This document shows positions 35,652-49,900 of a DNA stretch of 64,000 nucleotides, piece by piece; position 1 is the stretch's first letter; every line of letters begins with the position of its first letter. The translations under genes and the position numbers were made by a program. The DNA is taken from positions 159,179,455-159,243,454 of the forward strand of contig NC_091122.1 of assembly GCF_040183065.1 (NCBI RefSeq). Reading direction: 5' to 3'. The stretch is from Periplaneta americana (Eukaryota > Arthropoda > Insecta > Blattodea > Blattidae). The notes under the pieces were generated by a model. It was not told the origin of the DNA, made no database searches, and worked only from the letters and a program-made list of their open reading frames with translations.

Positions 35652-38600
35652 GGGAATATCCTAAATTAAATGAAGCACGATCACTTAAAATAACATTTAA
35701 AATAAGTCTAATTTGTATCTTAAACCTAAGTTCGAACCAAAACCCACGAGTATGATAATGTTCATATCTGCACAAGCTACCTTTCCACATTACACTCATT
35801 TCGCTGTCAACTCACTCACTGCACTGGAACTACGACACATTTCACTGATTCTATCCTGATTTCACTAACACTTCAAAAACATTTCACTGTTCAAATACTT
35901 TGCACTGCCACTATAAACTATAAAGCTTCACTGACAGGAACACGTTTCACTTACACAACAAACTTCACTGACACAACACACTTCACTGACACGACATAAT
36001 TCTTCACTGATACAACACTTCAATAACAAAATATAATTTACACCCTTTACATACTGTCTATAATTACCGTCTATTAGTAAAGCCCTTAAGCCTATTTTAA
36101 ATATATTTTTGGTTGTTGGTAAAGCCTTTAGTAAGTCTGCAGGTGAAGCATTCCAGTCCCTGATAGTACGATTGAGAAAAGAAAACTTTCCAGTGTCCGT
36201 CCTCTGTCTTCTTTCCCTCAATTTATTTTTGTTTGTTTCAGATGAAATGTCACACCAGCTTCGAGACTCGGGGGCAAAAGCGGTTGTGACAATCTCTATG
36301 AATCATTCAAAAGTAATTAAAGCTTTCAATATGGTCGCTGGCAAGAGTAAACCTCTTGTTATCATAGCACCAGGATTCGAACAGAGGTCTCAGTTACCGG
36401 ATGGAGCTATAGACCTGATGGAGTTGCTGCAGGACGGCATAGATACTTCGAATGTCCGTTTCTCTGGAAATATTGACGATATGGCAATACTTCCGTATTC
36501 TAGTGGAACAACAGGACTGCCCAAAGGCGTTATGCTCAGTCAAAGGCACTTAGCTGTTGGCTGTGAACAACAGAACAATCGCACAGAAATATGTTTAACT
36601 CAGCCTGCTGTCGGTAAGTATTTATTTCTTGAGAATTAGTCCAACTAACCACTTCGGTAGCTCAGTACTAGAGTGCTAGCCTATCATTACAGGGACACGA
36701 ATTTGATCCCAGCTTTAAATGGAATGATACTTAGGTGAATGAGAGTTTTTTTTGCCGTTTTCTTCAACTCTTTTATTTTCACATTACCCTTTCCGTCGTT
36801 ACATTAAAAAAGTTTCAGGGTAAGGTTACGATCTTCGGTGATGCCGAGTGGAGACTAGCAGACTTCTATATGAATATTCACGAAAGAGCTCCCACGTGGA
36901 TGGGGACGCCCGGTGATTAGAAATAGTTCTATTCCTAGTACTGTCGATGGGTCGATGGGTGCTGAATGGTGTCACTCGAAAAAAATACATTATTATAGTC
37001 TCTTAACGAAATACTTTTTCTCTGGATTTGTATTATCTAGTAGTCGTTGTCAATGGCCTGTTTCTGTTCGTAAATGGAAAAGATACCTGTAAGGTTTGAA
37101 TAATTTCAAGGGAAAAATTGTTCCGGGGCCGGGTATCGATCCCGGGACCTCTGGTTGAACGTACCAGCGCTCCGCCAACTGAGCTACCCGGGAACTCCAC
37201 CCGACACCGTCTCAACCCTTCCCTTTATATCCACACAACTCGCGTGGGCTGACGAAACGCCAGAGACCCACATCGAGTGCACACAATCTCTGTGTGACTT
37301 GGAATTGTGGTTTTCTGTTAACGTACACAGTGACGTATATATTATGCAAATCTAGTCTTTCAGATGAAGCTCCCTGTAAAGCATATTTGAATAATTTCAA
37401 GGGAAAAATTGTTCCGGGGTCGGGTATCGATCCCGGGACCTCTGGTTGAACGTACCAGCGTTCTGCCAACTGAGCTACCCGGGAACTCCACCCGTCACCG
37501 TCTCAACCCTTCCCTTTATATCCACACAACTCACGTGGGCTGACGAAACGCCAGAGACCCACATCGAGTGCACACAATCTCTGTGTGACTTCCGGCCCCG
37601 GAACAATTTTTCCCTTGAAATTATTCAAATCTGCTTTACAGGGAGCTTCACCTGAAAGACTAGATTTGCATACCTGTAAGGTTCTTCACATGCTGAGGGA
37701 CATATGGGCTCATTGCAGTTTTGTTTTTAGAAACCATCGGTACCTTGAGAACTTTCATTTTGATCGAAGGAAACAAACAAAAAAATATCAGTACACAAAA
37801 ATATGCAGTTCAAATAAAAACCATGTATGCTGCAGTAATAGCACTTTTTAAAAAAAAAAAAAAACCTTTTGTAAAATTTAGAAAATGTTGATCTATTTTT
37901 CTGCATATGCTTTTCTTATGTGCATGTTACAGGGTCACATCAAGACATCACTCCAGTGTTAATGCCCTATTATCACATATATGGAATGTGTGTATTGATG
38001 CTGAGCAATATGTGCCATGGTGCGAAGTTGGTTACAATACCCAAATTTGAACCGAAGACCTTTGTAAAACTACTTGAGAAATACGATGTAAGTATCGTGC
38101 TTGTAGCTCAGTTTCAAAAAGGTCTGAATTCCAAAATGGACAAAAATGATTTCAAGGTAAGATTTTCGAAGTGGAATAATTTCACTTTTTTTCTGTCACC
38201 AACAATTTAGCATCCCTCCATTATTCATAGACTAATTTGAATCTCTTACTTTACAACGCAGTATCATATGTAAGAATATGTACCGTCAATGGATTTGATT
38301 TTAGTGAGGTAAATTTTGACGAAATGATTTGAAGAATTATAAGGTTTTTGGCTGGAGGAAACATTAACAAAAATTCAGCTAGGTAATCACCCAAAGAGAA
38401 ATTAGAATCCACCTCTATGTTGTGATCCCTACTCGTTAAATCACGCCAGAAGTTTTAATATTAGTGTTCATACCGAAGAAATACTCGCAACGGTGTTCTG
38501 GTGGCTAGAGCGCTAGACTTATAATCCTGTTGACTCGGGTTCGATCCCGGTGTACCCCCGATTTATAATTTGTGTTGGCCAAGCCCGCGGTCCAGGTAAT

Positions 38601-40798
38601 ACGGGTGTTTTCTCCGGGAGCTCCGGTTACCCTTTGGCATCCAAACAACTCCATAATCATCTCATCTCATCCGGCTGCCGGTCATTTAGGCACATTATGA
38701 ATCATTTGGGCACAATTTCAATTCGGTTTAAATTTAATGTCAATTGGGCACACAAATGAATTTGGCAACACAGCAATTGGAAATGTGAGACGAAATGAAA
38801 CTACGCTTGAGGATACTGTGTGCCGAAATGACTGCCAGTGAGGACGGCTTGTACTTATATCTACCTAAGTTTTGGATCTGGAGGTAAATGTGTACGAACC
38901 TAAACCCACAGGTAAATCCTCTCGTGTATGGGCGAAAAGTATTAAGACTCTTGACCTTAAGGTTAAGTCTTCAGAATTCAGCACCTAGTTCAATTTTTCC
39001 GAGTGTAGCGCTCTCCAAATTAAGCAGAAGAAAAAGTAACAAACGATATTGAAAGCACAGGGTTGAGATTATTACTATTTAATACGAGAAAAATTCGTAC
39101 CGGCACCGGGAATCGAACCCAGGACCTCTCAGCTCTGCGCGCTGAGCGCTCTTTCCAACTGAGCTATGCCGGGACACGATCCACGGCGCCGGCCGAACCC
39201 CTCTCGTAATGCTTTTTACGGCCTTACTACCTGCATTTGAGACGATACAAGTCATATATGCAGGAGCGCATATTTAAATGACTTTATGGCCATATTCAAC
39301 ATCAGTTTGTGACAACTGCTAACAGTTAATACATCACATATTCATTTGTATGAGGTCTGGCCCACATATTGGCTACTTCATAGTAGTCGTGTACTATTCA
39401 ATGAGGTGAGGGAGACCTCATACAAAATGAATATGTGATGTATTAACTGTTAGCAGTTGTCACAAACTGATGTTGAATATGGCCATAAAGTCATTTAAAT
39501 ATGCGCCCCTGCATATATGACGTGTATCGTCTCAAGTGCAGGTAGTAAGGCCGTAAAAAGCATTACGAGAGGGGTTCGGCCGGCGCCGTGGATCGTGTCC
39601 ACGGAAAGAGCGCTCAGCGCGCAGAGCTAAGAGGTCCTGAGTTCGATTCCCGGTGCCGATACGAATTTTTCTCGTATTAAATAGTAATAATACATATTGG
39701 CTACTTCATAGTAGTCATGTACTATTCTATGAGGTGGGCGAGACCTCATACAAAATGAATATGTGATGTACAGGGTTGAGATTTCGTCACTGGTTTTAAG
39801 CACTTTTCTGTAGCGAAATAGCGGCAAGTACAAATTTCAGAAAGTAATCTGACGCATTTCTATTAGAATTTACAGAAATGTTTAAATAATTTCCATGCTT
39901 TTGGACAATTAAAAGCAAAGATTATTGGAATACAATGCTAAATAAGACGAATATTCGCAACATGTCACCAAGAGGTAAGTTTTATATTATACTATAATAA
40001 GTTGAATATAATGTTTAATGAAAGAATAGTGATCGAATTTCTCCCTGGGAAATAATTGATTTCAACGACTTCTTGGTGCTGAGACATGCCTCCCGGAGGT
40101 AAATCTATACAAATAAGTCATCGATTAATCTTTGCATACGGGTTCCTTAGGAAACGTGTCTTCCGTCCAAAGGACGGGGGCTCGTTCCTTTTTGTATGTT
40201 GCGTGCTGACCAAGCGACCAGGGAAGTTCACAATGTATGCTTGTTTAATATGTGACTGAAAGAGATTGCAACTCCTCGCCACATTATTACAAAAGAGGGA
40301 ATTCAATCCATAATTTTCTGACCAATGTTAAGTCTTTCACTGCAAACCCAGCTTTCTCTAATCTTCACTCTATCTCTCTACGACGAGAACACCATAGGAG
40401 TTTTTAAAATTCATTCTGAAGATAAGTATAGTCAATGTCATTCTGAAATTGTTATGAATGCTGGCATATCAGACAACTTATTATAAAGAAATTTTCTCAC
40501 GCGAAAGTAGGCCTATTGTAAGTTTGTGTGTGTTTCATATAGAGATTTCCATTGCATTATATAAGTAACAATATGATTTGCAGTAACATACATCTGCATT
40601 GTTTAGGTTTACAATATGCCTAAGAACTGATACCTCGTATCTATAAATTTTCAGGTGAATCAGAAAACTGTTTTAAAAATTAAGTTATCTCAAAAAAGGC
40701 AAACTTTTTGTGCATGTTTCAGCTTTGCAATATCTTCTATTCGAGAACAAAATATTAGAACTGTCCAATTTAGTGAACATAATAACATAGTTATTCTA

Positions 40799-40851
<53 letters not shown>

Positions 40852-41087
40852 TAATAATAATTTTATCAACATTTAGGTTATTTAGCGTCTGAATGATATG
40901 AAGGTGATAATGCCGGTGAAATGAGTCCGGGGTCCAGCACCGAAAGTTACCCAGCATTTGCTCGTATTGGGTTGAGGGAAAACCCCGGAAAAAACCTCAA
41001 CCAGGTAACTTGCCCCGACCGGGATTCGAACCCGGGCCACCTGGTTTCGCGGCCAGACGCGCTAACCGTTACTCCACAGGTGTGGAC

Positions 41088-41161
<74 letters not shown>

Positions 41162-44100
41162 TGTTAAATTAAACGACCATTTTTGTAGATACGAGGTATC
41201 ACTTCTTAGCCATCGATGACGAGATATTTTAATACATTGCTTTTCATTTGCAGGTAAATTCTATATACTTGGTACCACCAATCTTACTGTTCATAGCCTC
41301 TCAGCCCGCCTTGAAGGCAGAACATCTCCGATCTCTGAGGTGCGTTGTAAGTGGTGCTGCACCTTTGGGAAAACTCGATATCGAACGTTTCTTAGAAAAG
41401 ACATCAACATCAGTTACCGTCATTCAAGGTAACGTCCACTTCTATCAGTAATATGAGTTTTTCACTGAATAACAGAAAATTTGCATATTTAATAGGGGTG
41501 GGTGAAATTTCTAACGTTTTAGTTTTTGAGCTAGTTGGTTCATTTTTGGCACACATATTCCACACATGATATATACATGCCACAAATTTGCATGTATGTC
41601 ACCTATTTATTTTCTGAGTTATGCCTCTTGTCTAAAAAAGTTGAGGCATATCGCTGGCTCAATATTACAAGGTTCTATGTCTATATCAGAAATATTACTA
41701 CATACACCCTTGTAACACTTAGCCAGGGATATATTCATAATCTATATCCTCGTACAATCTTTAAACATATAACTTAAAAAATATAGTATCTTTGATGTGC
41801 CTACAAAAGAACTAAGCATTCATATTTTAGAAATATATCCTTAGAATAGAAAAATAAATATTATTTTATCAAAAAATTTTTTGTGATTTTCTAGTACCTA
41901 TTGTTAAACAAATTATTTTTTAATTTAAACAGTAATTAACATATAAAAATCTGATATTCTAATTTCTTAACCATACTTTATAGAACATGCAGTAAAAATT
42001 TGATGTTCCTAGCAAAAAAATTTTGAGCCTTTACACTTCGAACCTGACGAAATGTGTTGAAAAAAGTATGAGAAAACAGCTTGTAAAATTTTCATGAAAT
42101 TGAAGTCCAAGGATGCAGCCATTTATATATTGCGTAATTTTTATTTGTACATTGAATATTACATTTTCTTTGGCAGTGCGTAAAATGAATATCAGTTCCT
42201 AAAGTGATTACATACTTTTTTTACGCACCAGTGTTTTAAAGACTCACTTTACGCACTGATAACAGTGGGTAAAATGCAACTTTGCACACTATCATAGAAA
42301 AAATAATTTTATTGTAGGATACGCTTTGACGGAGACGACAGGTATCGGGGCACATATGGAAAAGGATGCTACCAACTGCGAATCAGTGGGAGGACCTACC
42401 CCTAACACACAGATGAAGATTTTGCATCCCGAAACTGGAGCTGCTTTGGGACATCAAGAAGTGGGTGAAATCTGCATTCGAGGACCGCAGGTGATAGCCT
42501 ATTGGCAAAAACATTCAAATAGGAATTATTAATGTTTGTTTAATAACACAACATATAATAGTAATATACGTTACAAGAGCGGTATGTTGATGTTTTCATG
42601 TTCGAGGAAAAGATTGAAAAAGCGAAACGTAGTTGAGCTTTTTTAATTTCCGAGAACATGAAAACAAACATACCGCTCGTGTATCGTACATTATTTTGTG
42701 TGAAGATCGTTTATTACATACCTGAAAGACGAATTTCTAATTAGTTGCAATGAAATCTCCATGTTGGGTTCTGTTTAATGACGGCAACTTCGGAAAACCA
42801 AAATATCTTTCTTCAACATTGTTGCTATAAAATGTTTTCTGTGTTTACTATACTCCAGCAGGCCGTGATATACGTCTGTCTTTTTTTTCCCCCCAGTCTA
42901 TAAATGCGAACTTAAAACAAACGGTAAGGTTATGTAATGATTTATTTTTTCATTTTAATATTTTAACAATATTATTTATATAACATATTGCAGTAATAAC
43001 ATCGGCATCTGGAATCTTGTTGATTTTTTCACGGCTTCCTTAATGTTACTTGTATCAGGAATGCAATAAGTTTCGTGGAGTAGTAGACTTTACTTAATTT
43101 TTGCAAATATTTAAAAACAATAATTAACATTGCAATTTAGGTGAAATTGCAGTGGTAAGTTTCCAATTTATAATTATTACTATGTTAAACGTCTCTAAAA
43201 ATAATATGTTAAAAGCAGTAAAATGAATGTCGCGCTTAAGCGGTAAGAAGAGGGAAATTGTTATGTGTGTTACGTTGGGAATACTGAATGTGGTATTTCA
43301 CACTTACCGCGTATTGGTTCTGTGCGGAAAACAAGCAAATACGCACGATCTCGCACAAAAATATAATGTATGTTTGTTCTAATAGCAATTCGAGGACCTA
43401 TCAAATAATGGAAGAAAAGTGGATAGAGTCAAATATGCGTATAACTAACAACAATATAATCGTATTGCAGTTAATGTGAAAGGATAAGTAAACATCCTGA
43501 TCTAACGATATGTATATCCCTGTCATTTCTTACAAAATCGTTTATTTTTGGAAACGTCCCAATGAAACTTATGTAAGAGATTCCATAGCCATTCAAAAGC
43601 TGATTCTTTCGCAATTTTCCTTGCTGGTACAAATGTCATAACAACGAAGGAAAATCGTAGCTCCGTCTTCATAGCGGCCGCAGAGAAAAAAAGGTCGTTC
43701 CCATTAAAGTTACTGATTCTTGGAGTGCAAATATGTTTTATTGGAAACTTTCCCCATTAGAGAATTGCCATGTGGACAAAGTATACGCTAACAGTTTGTG
43801 CGAAAGCATAAAAGAAAATTAACATTGCACATATAAGCCTTACTGAAAACCAATAACAAGAGCGTTACAAAGATTTATAAAACTATAGAAATATAAAAAT
43901 TTACAACTGTAAGTTATAGCAATGGTTTCTTAGAATAACTATACGAGTAGATAATTTAATACCTAACAACACAAGACAGTTCAATTTACGAATTTCTAGA
44001 TTATGTGTTTGCCAAAATAATTTTACAAATTGAGGAATACTTACTTCCTCTGGCTCCTATCATAAGGCCTATTGCTTCAATTTCTCTAAGTTTATATTTT

Positions 44101-44417
44101 TCTAAATAATAGGGAAATGGTAGGCTCGTAAATGCTTTTTAAGTCAGCTGTACTATACTAGTCACATTTCGATTGTCATTTTAGTTTCGAATTGACTTGC
44201 TAAAGTTTGTTTTACGCACTAAAGTTTCTTTGTCGCACTCTTTCCTAAAGTGGAAATATTCAAAACAAAGACTTTTAAACTCCTCATTAATTACTGTAAA
44301 TATTGATAACACGGTTATTCAAGTTAGAAATAAGAGCATTTGGAAATGTAACATCCCATTTTATTCTTCTTGCCGGACTTCAATATGAGCAACTTTTTCC
44401 TTTACAGACTCAGTATA

Positions 44418-44464
<47 letters not shown>

Positions 44465-45171
44465 CTTCCGGGCTGGTGTTACAAACTTTCAGGAGTGATG
44501 GCGAAGGGTAAATGTATCAATTTGAGATAAGAAACCATGGTCTGAAAATGACTGAGTCGAAAGTTATAAGCAAAAATAGTTGTGTGGAAATGGAATTGTA
44601 ATTTGGCACCACGTGCCCTCCTTCCCTTAACCTTTGGAACAGTCGTGGAAAGATGGTATGGGCCGGATGTCTCCTACGTGGGTACTTGTTCCGACACAAT
44701 CTGTGAGCTTGTCTACTGTTCCCATTGGCTCATCCGTATTCGAAAATCAGGTCTGCATATTCCGCTCTCGTGTACTCCTCCATTTCACTAGGACTGATCG
44801 ACTGGACACTGCAACTTGTACACATACACTGCTGTCTACAGACGTGCATAATATCAGGACCGACCGTGTCCGTTACACACTACGCTATCTGCATTCCTTT
44901 TTCCTGTCCTCACCCCTCAGACAGCGCACTGAATGGAATACTGTAAATAGACAACGTAAACAACGTCAGATAAATACAGTATGTGTAAGATGTACAGATA
45001 AATGCACATAAATAAGGTGTACAGAGGAATGAAATTATTTCATTTCCACAGAACTATTTCGCTTATAACTTTCGACTCAGTAATTTCCGGACCAGGGTTC
45101 CTGATCTCAAATTGATACATGTGCCCTTCCTCATCATCCCTGAAAGTTTGTAACACTAGCCCGGAAACTCC

Positions 45172-45237
<66 letters not shown>

Positions 45238-46895
45238 GTGTGTGTGTGTGTGTGTAAACATAGGTAATAAATTGAAAAAAAGAAACAAAAGGGCATGAAA
45301 AATTACACTTGCCATTAATGTGACACCATGTGATTAATCAGGATTTGACAGCATTTTTAACACTGTTATCATATCACAATGTCATCCCTCAGAGATGTTG
45401 GTAGAGGAAACTGCTTCGAAATTCTTCGAAAATAGCTGGTATAGTCCCTCGAGCACTTATGAGAAAGCCGAATACCTCAAAGTGAATTAAAGAATATTTC
45501 AACTTGAAATTGTTGACTGTAGGCTCATAGATCAACTTCTTCTCATGGTGGACCGCTGCTGACTGATGGCATCCCACTTCAAAACAATGATGCCCTGTTT
45601 AGTGTCAGCATTGTACGCTAAAATATCCACTCATCTCGTTGATCCATTTTCAGCTAAACAGGAGATTTCTTCTTCTACTATCCAACCCTTATTTCTTAAT
45701 GCGGCAGCAATTTTGGATCTTATAAGATGATGTCTAGTGTTCCTCAAGAACAATCCCTGTTCACAGAATCCCAAGACGTGTGGTAAAGTTTCGATCTCTG
45801 GGCAGTCATGCCTGCACCGCGTATCGTCAAGAGATCTGACGGAACGAAAAGTTGCTAAATTTGCAGTCATTTTCAGGCTAGATATCCATTCACTAGTCCA
45901 AAGCCCTTTCTTGCTAGCAATCCAACTGTTGGCGGCTGTTACTTCGCTGTACATCTCAACACCTTTTCCCCGTCCTGAAAGACCTTCCATGTTTCATATT
46001 CACAACATTTGATAACTCGTCCAAACAATCGATTTAGTATTAATGTGGATTCAATAATGCAAAGAAAGTGAGCTCCAATCGAAACACTGATTTCTTTTTC
46101 TGTCAGGTCATGAAAGGATACTTCAACCGTCCTGATGCGACTGCTGAAACTATTGATGGAGAAGGATGGGTACACACAGGAGACACGGGATATTATGACG
46201 AGCAAGGAAAATTCTACATTGTTGACAGAACTAAAGAGTTAATAAAAGTCAAAGGATTCCAGGTAATTCATCAAGTTATTAAAATGAAACGTGGCATTAC
46301 TATTGTTTCAACAGTGTTAATCCACAAATCTGTAACTATGTATTTAAAAAAAAATGTTAACTTAATGGATTGAATATGCTTCTTTTAGGAACATTATCAC
46401 TTTGAGAATTTATTACTGTCAAAGACTATGAAGATCTTTATTCTTCATCCCATTATAAGTCGGTTATTACGAAATGATATAGACACATATAGACAATTTG
46501 ACTGCACTGCAAATAAAAAATTCTTAAGAAGAAAACAATTCAAGTTTACTGCGAATAATTATTGATAGGGACTGTACTTTGTCAACAGGGCGTACGGATA
46601 TAAGGTTAGCTGTTCATAGACTATATTGACGTGATGTCATATTTGACGCATCTCCTTTGTGCTGAAGTTGACATTCTATTCATGATTCAAAGCTAGACCT
46701 CATAGACTGTTTACAATGCCTTATAGTAATAAAGACTGATACTACGATGATGTTTTCTACAATTTAAATTATTTCTTCATTTATTTAATTCACTTATTTT
46801 CACTAGCAGAGTTAAGGTCATGAGGCCTTCTCTTCCACTCAACCAGTATAAAAATGTACAGCAAATATAGAAGTACAGCAGCACAGAAAACAATG

Positions 46896-46963
<68 letters not shown>

Positions 46964-49900
46964 GCAAAATGTAGATGTGTTTAGTTACATGTAATTCCAA
47001 GAGTTAAACAATTACAATTTACCGTTAAATAAGACAGTTTGTATAAAAAAATTATATTTCATAACGAAGGACGATAATAGTAATATACGTTACAAGAGCG
47101 GTATGTTGACGTTTTCATGGTCGAGGAAAAGATTGAAAAAGCGAAACGTAGTTGAGCTTTTTTAATTTCCGAGAACATGAAAACAAACATACCGCTCTGT
47201 ATCATACATTATTTTGTGCGAAGATCGTTTATTACATACCTGAAAGACGAATTTCTAATTAGTTGCAATGAAATCTCCATCTTGGTTTCTGTTTAATGAC
47301 GGCAACTTCGGAAAACCAAAATATCTTTCTTCAACATTGTTGCTATAAAATGTTTTCCGTGTTTACTATACTCCAGCAGGCCATGATATACGTCTGTCTT
47401 CCCCCCCAATCTATAAATGTGAACTTAAAACAAACGGTAAGGTTATGTAATGCTTTATTTTTCATTTTAATATTTTAACAATATTATTTATATAACATAT
47501 TGCAGTAATAACATCGGCATCTGGAATCTTGTTGATTTTTTCACGGCTTCCTTAATGTTACTTGTATCAGGAATGCAATAAGTTTCGTGGAGTAGTAGAC
47601 TTTACTTAATTTTTGCAAATATTTAAAAACAATAATTAACATTGCAATTTAGGTGAAATTGCAGTGGTAAGTTTCCAATTTATAATTATTACTATGTTAA
47701 ACGTCTCTAAAAATAATATGTTAAAAGCAGTAAAATGAATGTCGCGCTTAAGCGGTAAGAAGAGGGAAATTGTTATGTGTGTTACGTTGGGAATACTGAA
47801 TGTGGTATTTCACACTTACCGCGTTTTGGTTCTGTGCGGAAAACAAGCAAATATGCACGATCTCGCACAAAATTATTGATAGGTATATGAAAAATAAAAA
47901 TCACATTCCACAAAAGTTATATTTGAAGAAAGATCATATTCTAGAGGCGAAAAGCAGTCTTTTGGCAGTCGGCTTTTGAAAGTAGCCAATGTTTGAAGCC
48001 CCTTTATACAGTATTGTACACTATTTACAAAATAAGTAGGTTTCAGTATTATGAAAGAAAATTCCTTTCATTACAATACACAGCACTGTACATAATAGTG
48101 TAAATAATGTTTGGTCAATGTAGGGTCACATTCTTTATTATAATGTAAATAGTAAAAATAGCGTATTATAGTTTACATAATTTAAATAATATAAATTGTA
48201 AATATTAGTGTAATTGTTAAAAAGATATATGTTTCGTTCTCCTCAACTTGACAAAACAGGATTAGCGTGAGCGGAGAGAAGTAGGCCTACTTCACTTGCT
48301 AAATGAACGAACTCATCCGGTACAGTAAAAACTCCAGTAATACTTAACCTTGTAGCCCCCTAGGACAAAGTACGGTCCTTAATTATTACGAGTACGCTGC
48401 ATTTAAAATAATTTTTATAATGTCTATCTTTGTCATTTCAAAACGGCTATTTAATTTACATTTTCTCCAGTAACTTTTGAGTTACGTATTCATATACAGG
48501 GACGTCATTTTATTTTTACTTCAATGTTTATTGTACCTGAGTTTTTGAATGTACTTCACTCCACCCCTTCTACTAATGAAGTTCCAACTGTCCTCCACAC
48601 AGAACCAAGGCCGCATATAGTACGCAGTACTGAGTTAGTGGGTATAGTACGTTCCAGAAATATGTTCGCGTTTTCCAGTGATGAAAGGGCTTTCAATATT
48701 GAATCATATTTTTCACAGATACTGTTGTCCGTTTGCCTACGTCGCATCCCGACTTCCTCCACGTGCTTCTGCACGCCCCACTGTAAAGGCTAGTGGCTGG
48801 GAGTCTTAGCTTCTTTCTGAAAACATCAATTTCTGTTAGCAATTGGACGTCTACGTAATATTATACAACTATTTAAAATAACTTAAATAAAAGGGCCTTG
48901 TTAAGTTATTAACTGTCACGTGATTTCCTCCCTTTCTACGATCCTGCGACATAACCACTTGGACGGATAGGAGATAGCATGTCTGAGTAATTTTATCTGT
49001 GCGGGTCGGGCAGAAGTGAAGATTAAATTTACAGTACGTAAGGTACTCTTTTATAGAATAGATACAGAATTATTTCAGCATGAGTTACTACTGTAGTACA
49101 AGGACGAAACTCGTAATTGGAATTAGATACAATAGTCTATAGTGCGATAATATGCACAAAAGAACTGAAGCCAGTATCGAAATGAACGGCCACCATTTTC
49201 AAAAATGTGTTTAAATATCCATATTATGATTATTTTTCAATTTAACTTCATTCTTTACATTGTACGCTAATGTGCTGCATAGTGAATACATTCGCATGGA
49301 TAACTCAGTTCGTTAATAAAAACATTTATTGTTAATACTGTACTGTATTTTGATTAAATAGAAACCCAATGAAAATTATCAAACTCAAAATTGCGATATT
49401 TCCTAGTTTATGTAATTGGATGTACCACTTTTCTTCTCTCCTATAACTAGTAAAGTGATTTGTTTGTATTTTACGCCAGTATCATCGAACTCCAGTCTTG
49501 GAAGTGGGTAGCAAACGGTGTTTCCGGTTCTCCACCCCAAAGGTATAGCGAGGTTAATATTAAAAATGTTAGTAAAAATAAAATGATGTCCCTGTATAAT
49601 AAAGAGTGAATACTAAATACTGTCACCGAATACCAGAGCATAACAGACCACACCAAAACATGCATAAATGAAATAAAAACTAACACCCTATCTTGCAATT
49701 TTTCTCAAATGTCCAATGGGGCGAGTGTTATTTCTGTGGGAAACGGTCCTGTATACTCCGAATGCCATTTGCCCAATTTGACAGGAGGCTGAGTGAATCC
49801 CTGGGTCCTTCTGGAAGTATTGGCAACAATAAAATCCCCGTCATCTGGGATTGAATCCAGGACCTTCCAGCCCTTAGCCAGTTGTTCCCCTTCTAACTGA

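Noticed and set aside
38088-38210. Longer version of copy 2 exon 4 reading past the GTAAGT
   Set aside because: The strong donor at 38088 joins in frame to exon 5 and recreates the family sequence [12 protein letters not shown]; the extension has no family match.
42541-43380. Solo LTR explanation for repeat X
   Set aside because: No TG...CA ends and no consistent 4-6-bp duplication at any of the three copies.
44197-44530. Short plus-strand frames across the (TA)n tract
   Set aside because: They include the microsatellite (IYIYIY translation) and have no motif.
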